A stretch of DNA of 64,000 bases from Dactylosporangium sucinum (GTDB lineage: Bacteria > Actinomycetota > Actinomycetes > Mycobacteriales > Micromonosporaceae), in contig NZ_BMPI01000034.1 in the NCBI RefSeq assembly GCF_014647515.1, positions 50,528-114,527 on the forward strand, in the 5' to 3' direction. The position numbers were made by a program, and so were the translations under genes. Positions within the stretch are counted from its first letter, which is position 1; each line of letters starts with the position of its first letter. The notes under the pieces were generated by a model. It ran no database searches and was not told where the DNA came from. It worked only from the letters and a program-made list of their open reading frames with translations. Shown here one piece after another: positions 48,538 to 56,479 of this stretch.

Positions 48538-49878
48538 TCATTTGACCGTGAAGCCTTGTTCCTTGCCGTACTTCACGGAGGCGTCCTGCCAGGCCTTGAG
48601 GCCGTCCTGCAGGGTGGTGCCGCCGAGGTAGGCCTTGCCGGCGGTGTCACCGAAGACGTTGTTGGCGTAGACCTGGAACGGCAGGTAGGACCAGCCGGTG
48701 ACGACCTGCCCGGCGGCGTCGGCGAGGACCTGGTTGACCTTCTGGCCGCCGAAGTACGGGAACTCCTTGTCCTTGAACGCCGGCGAGTTGAGCTGGGCGG
48801 TGGTGGCCGGGAACGCACCGTTGTCGGCCCGGCTCTGCGCGCCGGCCTCGACGGTGGCGTACTTCAGGAACGCCCAGGCGAGCTTCTTGTTCGCGCCGGC
48901 GGCGGGGATCGCCAGGGCGCTGCCGCCGTTCTCCGAGGTGGCCTTGCCACCCGCCTCCCATTGCGGCATCGGCGCGACCCGCCACTTGCCCGAAGCGGCC
49001 TTCACGCCCGATTCGAGGTTGGCCGGCATCCAGGCGCCGATGACGAGGGTGGCGATAGTCCCATCGCCGAGGCCCTTGTACCAGGCGTCGCTCCAACTGG
49101 TCACCGGCGCGAGCAGCTTGCCGTCGACGAGCTGCTGCCAGAGTGTCGTGTACCGCTTGGTGCCGGCGTCGGCGAAGTCGACACCGACCGTGGTGCCGTC
49201 GACCTGGTAGGGCTTGCCACCGGCCTGCCAGATCATGCTGGTGGTGAACCCGGCGTCGCCGGTGTCGCTGGTGATGTATGCCTTCGGGTCGGCCGCGTGC
49301 AACTTCTTGGCGGCGGCGACGTACTCGTCCCAGGTGGCCGGCACCGCGATGCCGTACTTGTCGAAGACCTCCTTGTTGTAGAACAGCGCCATCGGCCCCG
49401 AGTCCATCGGCAGGCCGTAGACGGTGCCGCCGGACCGCACCCCGTTCCACGGGCCGGGTGTGAACGTGCCGTCGAGCGCGCCGGCGCCGTAGGGGCCGAG
49501 GTCGGTCAATGACCTGGCGAGGGCGAACTGCGGCAGCGCGTAGTACTCGACCTGGGCCAGATCGGGCACCCCGGAGCCGGCCTTGATCGCGTTCTGCAGG
49601 GCCGTGTACTGCTTGTCACCGGTGCCGGCGTTGACCAGGTCGACCTTGACCTTGGGGTACTTGGCCTGGAAGTCGGTGACGACCTGCTTCAGCGTCGGCT
49701 CCCAGGCCCAGACCGTGATGGTGCCGCCGGCGTCGAGCGCGGCCTGGACGTCGGCCTCGGACACGGGGCCGGACTGTTCGCCGGGGCCGCTGTCACCGCC
49801 GGAGCCGCATCCGGTGGCGAGTAGCGCCACGGACAGCGCGGCACTGGCGAGCAGCCTACGGCGACGGATGACCGTCAT
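48538..49878 (-). CDS. sugar-binding lipoprotein (CUT1 type)
   Basis: 446 residues from ATG 49878 (GAAGGGAA upstream). Signal peptide with lipobox LLATGC. The mature part reads as a family-1 solute-binding protein: GTITVWAWEPTLKQVVTDFQAKYPKVKVDLV, GVPDLAQVEYYALPQFALA, GLPMDSGPMALFYNKEVFDKYG. It is related to the binding protein at 37862 in layout and length. Its GH42 neighbour points to beta-galactosides. Confidence 0.87.
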   Translation of the reverse strand: MTVIRRRRLLASAALSVALLATGCGSGGDSGPGEQSGPVSEADVQAALDAGGTITVWAWEPTLKQVVTDFQAKYPKVKVDLVNAGTGDKQYTALQNAIKAGSGVPDLAQVEYYALPQFALARSLTDLGPYGAGALDGTFTPGPWNGVRSGGTVYGLPMDSGPMALFYNKEVFDKYGIAVPATWDEYVAAAKKLHAADPKAYITSDTGDAGFTTSMIWQAGGKPYQVDGTTVGVDFADAGTKRYTTLWQQLVDGKLLAPVTSWSDAWYKGLGDGTIATLVIGAWMPANLESGVKAASGKWRVAPMPQWEAGGKATSENGGSALAIPAAGANKKLAWAFLKYATVEAGAQSRADNGAFPATTAQLNSPAFKDKEFPYFGGQKVNQVLADAAGQVVTGWSYLPFQVYANNVFGDTAGKAYLGGTTLQDGLKAWQDASVKYGKEQGFTVK

Positions 49879-49952
49879 GAGTGTTCCCTTCGTGGGGTGT
49901 GCCTACCGGGATTACGTGGGTGTGTGGGGCGGGGCTGAGGACCGTGCGCCGG

Positions 49953-50873
49953 TCATTCCTTGACGCTTCCGGCGGACAGGCCCGACTGCCAGTACCGCTG
50001 CAGCAGCAGGAACGCCGCGATCAGCGGGACGATGGTGAGCAGCGAGCCGGTGATCACGAGGTTGAAGACCGCTTCGCCGCCCGCGGTGCCGGCCTGCTGG
50101 TTCCATTCGTTGAGGCCGAGGGTGAGCGGGTACCAGTCCGGGTCCTTGAGCATGATCAGCGGCAGGAAGTAGTTGTTCCACGTCGCCACGACGTTGAAGA
50201 GCAGGACGGTGACGGTGCCCGGGGCCAGCAGCGGCGCGGCGATCGAGAAGAAGGTGCGCAACTCCCCCGCGCCGTCGACACTGGCTGATTCGAGCATCTC
50301 GTCGGGCACGGCGTCGCGGGCGAAGGTCCACATCAGGTACAGGCCGAACGGCGAGACCAGCGACGGGACGATGATCGCCCACGGGGTGTTCGTCAGGCCC
50401 AGGTTCGAGAACATCAGAAAGATCGGCACCGCCAGCGCGGTACCCGGCACCGCGACCGCGCCGATGACCAGCGCGAACACCGCGCGTTTGCCCAGGAAGT
50501 CGAACTTGGCCAGGCCGTAGCCGGCCAGCGCCGCCAGCAGGGTCGCGCCGCCGGCGCCGACGATGACGTACAGCAGCGTGTTGAGCAGCCAGCGAGTGAA
50601 GACGCCGTCGTCGTAGGTGAAGGTGTCGGCGACGTTGCCGAACAGCGCGAAGTCGCGGTCGAACCACAGACCGAACGACCGGAACAGGCCGTCCTGCGTC
50701 TTGGTCGCGTTGATCAGCAGCCAGGCCAGCGGCAGCAGCGTGTAGACCAGCATGAGCCCGGTCAGCGCGGTGAGCGTGAGACTGCGGCGCCGCCGCGGCG
50801 ACCGCCGCCGCGCAGCGGTGCGATCGCCGGCGGCCGGGCGGGTCGTCGGGTCGGCGAGGGCGGTGGTCACCAT
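49953..50873 (-). CDS. sugar ABC transporter permease (MalG type)
   Basis: 306 residues from ATG 50873, two bases after the upstream permease stop. A basic N-terminus (ARRRSPRRRRS) and six membrane helices (TALTGLMLVYTLLPLAWLLI...). The EAA loop reads EMLESASVDGAGELRTFFSIAAPLLAPGT. CUT1 importer subunit; no ATPase gene nearby. Confidence 0.86.
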   Translation of the reverse strand: MVTTALADPTTRPAAGDRTAARRRSPRRRRSLTLTALTGLMLVYTLLPLAWLLINATKTQDGLFRSFGLWFDRDFALFGNVADTFTYDDGVFTRWLLNTLLYVIVGAGGATLLAALAGYGLAKFDFLGKRAVFALVIGAVAVPGTALAVPIFLMFSNLGLTNTPWAIIVPSLVSPFGLYLMWTFARDAVPDEMLESASVDGAGELRTFFSIAAPLLAPGTVTVLLFNVVATWNNYFLPLIMLKDPDWYPLTLGLNEWNQQAGTAGGEAVFNLVITGSLLTIVPLIAAFLLLQRYWQSGLSAGSVKE

Positions 50874-50875
50874 GG

Positions 50876-51793
50876 TCAGCCCGCCTTCCGCGCGCCGCGC
50901 AGCTGCACCAGGTAGGCGACGACCATGGTGAGCACGCCCATGACGATGGCGACCGTGGCGGCGTAGTTGTACTGCTGTCCGGCGAACGACAGCGAGTAGG
51001 CGTACAAATTGGGCGTGAAGTACGTGGTGATCGAGTTCGGCGCCATCGTCTTGAGGATTCTGGGCTCGTTGAACAGCTGGAAGCTGCCGATGATCGAGAA
51101 GATCGTGGCGATGAGCAGAGGTCCCCGCAGCGCCGGCAGCTTGATCGCCGTGACGATGCGCACCTGCCCGGCGCCGTCCATCTCCGCCGCTTCGTACAGC
51201 GACGGGTTCACCACCCGCAGCGCCGAGTAGAGGATCAGCATGTTGTAGCCGACGAACTCCCAGGTCACGATGTTGCCGATCGAGGCAAGGATCAGGTCCA
51301 GGGACAGCGGGTCGGGCAGCGTCACGCCGAGCATCTCGTTGAGGTTGCCGACGAGACCGAAGCGGTTGCCGTACATGAAGCCCCAGATGAGCGTGGCGAC
51401 GACCGCGGGCACCGCGTACGGCAGGAACACCGAGATACGGAAGAACCCGGCGCCGTGCAGGCGACCGCTGTCGATCACCAGGGCGACGAGCAACGCCAGG
51501 AACAGCATGATCGGCACCTGCACGGCCAGGAACAGCGCCACCCGGCCGAAGCCGGACCAGAACTGCGGGTCGCTGAGCGCCTTCACGTAGTTGTCGGCGC
51601 CGACGAACGTGGTGCCGCCGACGAGCCGGGTGCGGAACACACTCAGGTAGAGCGAGTAGCCGATCGGGGCGAGGAAGACCAGGGCGAAGACCGTCATGAA
51701 CGGCCCGACGAACCGCCACCCGACCCAGGATCGTCGTCGCCGGGCCGGCGCCCGGTCGAGTGCCGTGACGCTTGCGAGCCCTGCCGAGGCCAT
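50876..51793 (-). CDS. sugar ABC transporter permease (MalF type)
   Basis: 305 residues from ATG 51793 (AGGAG eight bases upstream); an earlier in-frame start would run through the operator. Six membrane helices after a basic start (APARRRRSWVG). The EAA loop reads LYEAAEMDGAGQVRIVTAIKLPALRGPL. First gene of the module; the operator palindrome is 39 bases upstream of its start codon. Confidence 0.86.
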   Translation of the reverse strand: MASAGLASVTALDRAPARRRRSWVGWRFVGPFMTVFALVFLAPIGYSLYLSVFRTRLVGGTTFVGADNYVKALSDPQFWSGFGRVALFLAVQVPIMLFLALLVALVIDSGRLHGAGFFRISVFLPYAVPAVVATLIWGFMYGNRFGLVGNLNEMLGVTLPDPLSLDLILASIGNIVTWEFVGYNMLILYSALRVVNPSLYEAAEMDGAGQVRIVTAIKLPALRGPLLIATIFSIIGSFQLFNEPRILKTMAPNSITTYFTPNLYAYSLSFAGQQYNYAATVAIVMGVLTMVVAYLVQLRGARKAG

Positions 51794-51831
51794 CGGTGCG
51801 CTCCTTCCCGTCCGCACGACCGGACGTTCAG

Positions 51832-51845
51832 TGTTTACGTAAACA
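51832..51845. promoter_or_regulatory. second-LacI operator, transporter side
   Basis: TGTTTACGTAAACA, a 14-base perfect palindrome with central CG, upstream of the minus-strand transporter-GH42 module. Confidence 0.78.
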
Positions 51846-51901
51846 TTCACGATCGGTTTCCGCCACACGACAAGTGGCGACAGGAGGGTTACAGTCGGCA
51901 A

Positions 51902-51930
51902 TGTTTACGTAAACTTGGTTGCGGTATAGT
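51902..51930 (+). promoter_or_regulatory. LacI gene promoter with operator
   Basis: TGTTTACGTAAACT (51902-51915; 13 of 14 matches), followed by a good -10 TATAGT (51925-51930). The -35 position, TGTTTA at 51902 with a 17-base spacer, lies inside the operator. This fits autoregulation of the LacI gene starting at 51994. Confidence 0.68.
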
Positions 51931-51993
51931 GACACCCCTCACCAACGTCGTCAAGCCGGTGACACCGACCGTGCGCAGTAGGCAGGGAGCAGC

Positions 51994-53085
51994 ATGGATC
52001 TCGACGCCCAAGGGCACCGCCCACAGCTCGTGCCCATGGGCGGCGCACAGCGCGGCGGTTCGGGCATCCCCGGCGGTCGCCGCAAGCAACGCGTCTCCAT
52101 GGCCGACGTGGCCAAGCTCGCCGGCGTCTCCTCGCAGACCGTCTCCCGGGTCTCCAACGGCCACCCCAGCGTCGTCGAGGAGACCCGCGAGCTGGTCCTG
52201 GCAGCGATGCGGGAGCTGGGCTACCGGCCCAACAGCGCCGCCCGCGCCCTGCGCTACGGCCAGTTCAACACCATCGGCGTCATCCTCTTCAGCCTCTCCT
52301 CCACCGGCAACAGCCGCACCGTCGAGGCGATCGCCACCCACGCCGCGGCCGAGGGCTACGCCATCACGCTGATCCCGGTCGGGGCGCCCACCCAGGACAA
52401 CGTGCTCGGCGCCTTCACCCGCATGGGCGAGCTCGCCGTCGACGGCGTCATCGTCATCATCGAGGTCCACCTCCTCGACGCCAGCACGGTCGCGCTCCCG
52501 CCGGGCGTGCACGTCGTGGTCGTCGACTCCGACGCCGGTGACCGCTACCCGGTCGTCGACACCGACCAGGCCGACGGCGCCCGGCAGGCCGTCCGGCACC
52601 TGCTCGACCTCGGCCACCGCACCGTCTGGCACGTTGCCGGGCCGGCCGAGTCGTTCGCCGCGGAGCGCCGCGCCAAGGCCTGGCGGGAGACCCTGGAGGC
52701 CGCCGGCTGCCCGCTGCCGCCGATCGAGCGCGGCGACTGGTCCGCCGAATCGGGCTACCGGGCCGGCCTCCGGCTGGCTGACAAGTCCGACTGCACCGGT
52801 ATCTTCGCGGCCAACGACCAGATGGCCCTGGGGGTACTGCGAGCCCTGCACGAGCGCGGGCGCATCGTGCCCACGGACATCAGCGTGGTGGGCTTCGACG
52901 ACATCCCCGACGCCGCGTCGTACCTGCCCCCGCTGACCACCGTGCACCAGGACTTCGCCGAAGTCGGCCGACGCTGCGTGCAGGCACTGCTCCGGCAGAT
53001 TCGCAACGAACCCGCCGGCCCTGGCACCGACCTCGTCCCGACCCACCTCATCGTGCGCGGCAGCACCACGCCAGCAACTGGCTGA
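51994..53085 (+). CDS. LacI-family regulator of the third sugar module
   Basis: 363 residues from ATG 51994 (AGGGAG upstream). HTH: VSMADVAKLAGVSSQTVSRVSNGHPSVVEETRELVLAAMRELGY, hinge helix NSAARALRYGQ. Effector domain: DGVIVIIEVHLLD, AGPAESFAAERRAKAW, IFAANDQMALGVLRALHERG, TDISVVGFDDIPDAASYLPPLTTV. It is divergent from the transporter module. Three copies of its presumed operator lie at 48481, 51832 and 51902. The effector is probably galactose or a galactoside. Confidence 0.9.
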   Translation: MDLDAQGHRPQLVPMGGAQRGGSGIPGGRRKQRVSMADVAKLAGVSSQTVSRVSNGHPSVVEETRELVLAAMRELGYRPNSAARALRYGQFNTIGVILFSLSSTGNSRTVEAIATHAAAEGYAITLIPVGAPTQDNVLGAFTRMGELAVDGVIVIIEVHLLDASTVALPPGVHVVVVDSDAGDRYPVVDTDQADGARQAVRHLLDLGHRTVWHVAGPAESFAAERRAKAWRETLEAAGCPLPPIERGDWSAESGYRAGLRLADKSDCTGIFAANDQMALGVLRALHERGRIVPTDISVVGFDDIPDAASYLPPLTTVHQDFAEVGRRCVQALLRQIRNEPAGPGTDLVPTHLIVRGSTTPATG

Positions 53086-53561
53086 AGCCCCGTGGGCTAG
53101 GTTCATTTCGACTCGGTCCCTGCTGATCGCGGGTCGCGCGCCCCGGCCACCCGTTCACACCACGAACGAGGGCTACGTCCTCATCGGCAGCACCGGGCAG
53201 CCGGGCCGCAGCGCCGAGCAGGAGTAGCAGACACGCTGTGGAGGGCACATAGCGTGCAGGCCCTTCGAGGAAGACATCCGGGCGCGGATCACCGGCTGGA
53301 ACGGCCATCCGCGCCCGGATGCCTGGAGCAATCCGGACCAGTTTCCGGCGTGGAACAGTAGGGCCCGCCACACTCCGCTGGCCACCACATCGGCGGCCGG
53401 AGGCCAACCCAATCCGCCGTCGCGCCCGGAGTGACTCGGAGGACATCGCGAGGTCTGTCCTTTCGGTGCCCGGCCGCGAGACCGCCCCGTCCGGGCACGA
53501 CGATTGTTTGGTGAGCGGACCACCCCGCGATCCTGCCGAAGCGAGTGCACTACATTGCCGG
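53086..53561. other. intergenic region with a possible transposase relic
   Basis: 475 bases between the LacI gene and the convergent end of the large secreted protein. No intact gene; see the relic at 53264. Confidence 0.45.
53264..53359 (+). pseudogene. possible IS630-family transposase C-terminal relic
   Basis: The plus-strand frame reads FEEDIRARITGWNGHPRPDAWSNPDQF. It resembles the C-terminal block of IS630-type transposases (DIRAWIxxWNxNPRPFxWTKTADQIL). No start, active-site residues or ends remain. The match is short, so this is tentative. Confidence 0.3.
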
Positions 53562-56069
53562 TTAGCTGTACACCAGCTGGGCGGTGGCGGTGGCATCCGA
53601 CATGGCCACCGTGCGCATCCAGTACGCCGAGAAGCCGGCCGGGAACATGTGGGTAACCGTGCGGCCTTTCCGCACCGTGAAGGTCTGGTAGGTCACCCAG
53701 CGGCCCTCGCCGGTCAGGTCCACCTGCACCGCGATGTCGATTGCCTGATCACTCTTGTGGGAAAGCCGGATGATCTTCTCCTGGTACGCGGTCATCAGGT
53801 AAGGATCGGATGGTTTGCCCGCGATGACTGGAGTGTCCTTCCATGGTCCGCCGACTCCGCGAGGACGTCCGAGTTTCCACAGGTCGTCGGCGACGCCGAC
53901 CCACAGGGCGGTCTTGCCGTCGGTCGACGTCAGGACATGCTCGCTCGCCGGGGCGTTGTCGCGCAGACCGGTCAAGACGACCATGCCCCGGTAGGAGCAG
54001 TAGTCCTTGATCCGTCGTCCATGCGTTGCTACGGGGCGCATCTTGGAGAAGCCACCGGCGTTCTCCGCGGGCAGCTCGTAGAACGTGCCGTGGGCGTTGA
54101 ACAGGTCCCGTTCGGTGCACACCTCCCGGGCGATCCGCTCCGGGCCGAGGGGCTGCTCGGTTTCGTAGGCGTCGTGGAGCTTCGGCAACCGCCAGCGCCT
54201 CGCCTTGTCGTCGATGACGAGCACGGACGCCTCGTCGACCTCGAGCACGCCGACCGGGACGGCGACATTCGTGCGGTGCCAGGTGTCGACGTCGGGATCG
54301 TTCACGCGTGCGAGCGTGAGGTTGTCGTTCAGCTCGTAGTACCCGACCGGCGCCGTGGCCCCGTCGGCGGCTGGCCGGTCGACGACGTAGGCCAGCGTCC
54401 GCAGGTTCGCGCCGCGGGCCCGGACGAGCCCGCCGGTGACGGCCCGGTCGCCGATCCGCGCCAGAGCGTCGAAGATGGGGTCGGCATCGCTGCTGCGCCG
54501 GTCGATATTGGACAGTGAGAACGCGGCGGTAACCTTCTGTGCGGCACGGTCGGTGCGCAACCGTACCCATTCGAAAGTGGAGGGCAGTCCTACCCACTTG
54601 TACCCTCGGCCTGGCACCTGCATGTTCAGCCAGCTGGTCCATACGCCGTCACCCATGCGGTCCACCTCGATGGTGAACGTGACCGTGCGCTCCGAGTCGT
54701 GGGTGAGGTGGAGCACGCGACGATCGAACCCCGCGACGAGGAACGGGTCGGAGACGTCGCCCGCCTCGACCGGATCGTCGTTCCAGACCGTTCCGCGACC
54801 GATCGCGAAACCAAAGCCGTCGAGGTCGGCGGGGTCGACGAACCAGAGGTTCGACTGGGACTGGCCCGGACCGGCGATGTTGCCCTTGTGACGACGCTTG
54901 TTGTAGAACTCCGCCACGGCGGTGTCGTCGCAGCCGAAGACGACCTTGTCCTCCCACCGGGCGAAGTCGCCGATGACCTTGAGGTAGTTGCTGCGCGGAC
55001 GGATGCCGGCGGTGCGACCGACCCGGAAGCCGGCCGGAAAGCGCCAGAAGCCGCCGTGCATGGTCATCAGCAACTCGTCGCCCTGGCCGATCTCGCGGAT
55101 ACGCGGCCACTCGGTGTTCCAGCCGTGGGCGCCGTCGTAGCTATGGCTGCCCTTGGGCAGCCGGTAGCTGTGCCACTCGCCGTCCTGGCGGACGTTGAGG
55201 ATCAGGGACCGGTGGTCCCATCCCAACGCCCACACCGCGTCGCCGGGGCTGTTGCTGCCTCCCGCGATTCCGGCCGGACCGGTCAGTTCGGTGAACTGAT
55301 TGCGGCGGATCAACTGCCAGTCGCCACTGCCGCGCCACTCCGCGAGCGCCCCGGAGGCGGTGGTCGGGTCGGTCTGTGCCTGCGGTGCCTGATCGCCGTT
55401 GTTGCTGTAGATCAGCACATCTCCCTGCGTATAGAGGCCCTTGCCGTGGTAGCCGGGCAGCTTTGAGCTGATCGCCGCCGGATGGGTCGGGCTGGTCAAC
55501 CCGCTGTTGCCGTCTCTGATCTCCCCCCAAACCTCCAGGGTGTTGACGTCGACGGAGTAGAGGCCTTCCTCCATGGTCGCGAAGTGGACTTTGTTCCGAG
55601 GGTCGTTGATGTGACGGGCGGTGCCGGTCAGCCGGCCGGGCATCGCGTCGCGAGCGATGGTGCGCACCGTGCCGTCCTCGCGGATCACGTAGCAGGCGAT
55701 GAACAGTTGCCGGGACTCCTCGTGGATCATCCGGTTGGCATGGGTGCCGCCGACGCTCTCCGGACGCACGACCTGCTGCAGGTCCGGCGTCACCTCATAG
55801 AGCTTGTCGCTGGAACCCTTCACCAGGTGCGGCCCGTAGGTGGTTACCCACAGCCGGCCGCTCCACGGAACCACTGCGCCGGTACCGCATTCGTCCTCAT
55901 TGTTGAACATCGCCAGCGTCGGGTAGATCCCCGAGACCGACCGCGGCACGGCGGTGGCGGCTCTGGCAGCGGCCGAGCTGAGAAGCCCCGGAGCAACGTA
56001 GGCGGCGCTGGCGAGCAATGCGGAGCGGAGGACTGCACGCCGACTGGCGGGAACATGCGCGAGGTCCAT
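53562..56069 (-). CDS. large Tat-exported protein of unknown function
   Basis: 835 residues from ATG 56069 (GGGAGAAG upstream). The Tat signal is SRRAVLRSALLASAAYVAPG, with cleavage near ARA-A. The first 450 residues look like a beta-propeller: repeated Trp/Gly/Asp strands (GRLWVTTYGPHLVKG, NKVHFATMEEGLYSVDVNTLEVWGEI, GDAVWALGWDHRSLILNVRQDGEWHSY, LLMTMHGGFWRFPAGF). Two later stretches share a related form: DPFLVAGFDRRVLHLTHDSERTVTFTIEVDRMGDGVW and DPYLMTAYQEKIIRLSHKSDQAIDIAVQVDLTGEGRW, a likely internal duplication. I do not recognise a family. Position suggests glycan binding or cleavage. Confidence 0.7.
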   Translation of the reverse strand: MDLAHVPASRRAVLRSALLASAAYVAPGLLSSAAARAATAVPRSVSGIYPTLAMFNNEDECGTGAVVPWSGRLWVTTYGPHLVKGSSDKLYEVTPDLQQVVRPESVGGTHANRMIHEESRQLFIACYVIREDGTVRTIARDAMPGRLTGTARHINDPRNKVHFATMEEGLYSVDVNTLEVWGEIRDGNSGLTSPTHPAAISSKLPGYHGKGLYTQGDVLIYSNNGDQAPQAQTDPTTASGALAEWRGSGDWQLIRRNQFTELTGPAGIAGGSNSPGDAVWALGWDHRSLILNVRQDGEWHSYRLPKGSHSYDGAHGWNTEWPRIREIGQGDELLMTMHGGFWRFPAGFRVGRTAGIRPRSNYLKVIGDFARWEDKVVFGCDDTAVAEFYNKRRHKGNIAGPGQSQSNLWFVDPADLDGFGFAIGRGTVWNDDPVEAGDVSDPFLVAGFDRRVLHLTHDSERTVTFTIEVDRMGDGVWTSWLNMQVPGRGYKWVGLPSTFEWVRLRTDRAAQKVTAAFSLSNIDRRSSDADPIFDALARIGDRAVTGGLVRARGANLRTLAYVVDRPAADGATAPVGYYELNDNLTLARVNDPDVDTWHRTNVAVPVGVLEVDEASVLVIDDKARRWRLPKLHDAYETEQPLGPERIAREVCTERDLFNAHGTFYELPAENAGGFSKMRPVATHGRRIKDYCSYRGMVVLTGLRDNAPASEHVLTSTDGKTALWVGVADDLWKLGRPRGVGGPWKDTPVIAGKPSDPYLMTAYQEKIIRLSHKSDQAIDIAVQVDLTGEGRWVTYQTFTVRKGRTVTHMFPAGFSAYWMRTVAMSDATATAQLVYS

Positions 56070-56219
56070 GACGCTTCTCCCAAAAGATGGTGAGTGAGTA
56101 TTGGTGACCTTGTGCGGATAGTCCCACCGAGGGCTGAAATGTATTCAGCTCGACCTCGATGGTGGTGGTAACACGTGCCTGTATCACGGCACGAATCGGT
56201 TGCGCATCTGTGTGCTGGA

Positions 56220-56372
56220 TCAAGCTGCCGCATGGCCGGTTGAGTCGCGGATGACCAGCCGGAGCGGCATGAGCACTTCGGTGTGGCCGGTGTCGGCCGG
56301 ATCGACGCCAGAGGCCAGGCGCATCGCGGTGCGGCCCTTGTCCATGGCGGCGGTGGTTAGCGGCGGAAGGTG
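56220..56372 (-). pseudogene. C-terminal relic of a LacI-family regulator
   Basis: The last 50 codons read PPLTTAAMDKGRTAMRLA, then LMPLRLVIRDSTGHAAA, followed by a stop. This is the standard end of LacI-type effector domains (PPLTTVRQP..MGR, LVVRDSTG). Upstream of about 56372 the match ends and a terminator hairpin follows. The HTH and core are gone. A third LacI gene probably once stood here, next to the secreted protein gene. Confidence 0.6.
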
Positions 56373-56409
56373 TACAGGGCGTCGATGCTGTCCTTTCAGC
56401 GCGGCCGCG

Positions 56410-56440
56410 GTGCCGGAGCACGCCAAGCGTGCTCCGGCAC
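56410..56440 (-). terminator. strong hairpin downstream of the 2,003-aa gene
   Basis: GTGCCGGAGCACG pairs with its full complement (13 bp perfect) around a 5-base loop, 40 bases past the stop codon. Confidence 0.7.
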
Positions 56441-56479
56441 TGGTCGGGAGCCGGCCGGCACCGGCTCGCCGTCATTTCC

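Noticed and set aside
37862..51793. Missing ATPase in both CUT1-type transporters as a sign of broken systems
   Set aside because: Actinomycetes often use one shared MsiK-type ATPase encoded elsewhere, so absence here is normal.
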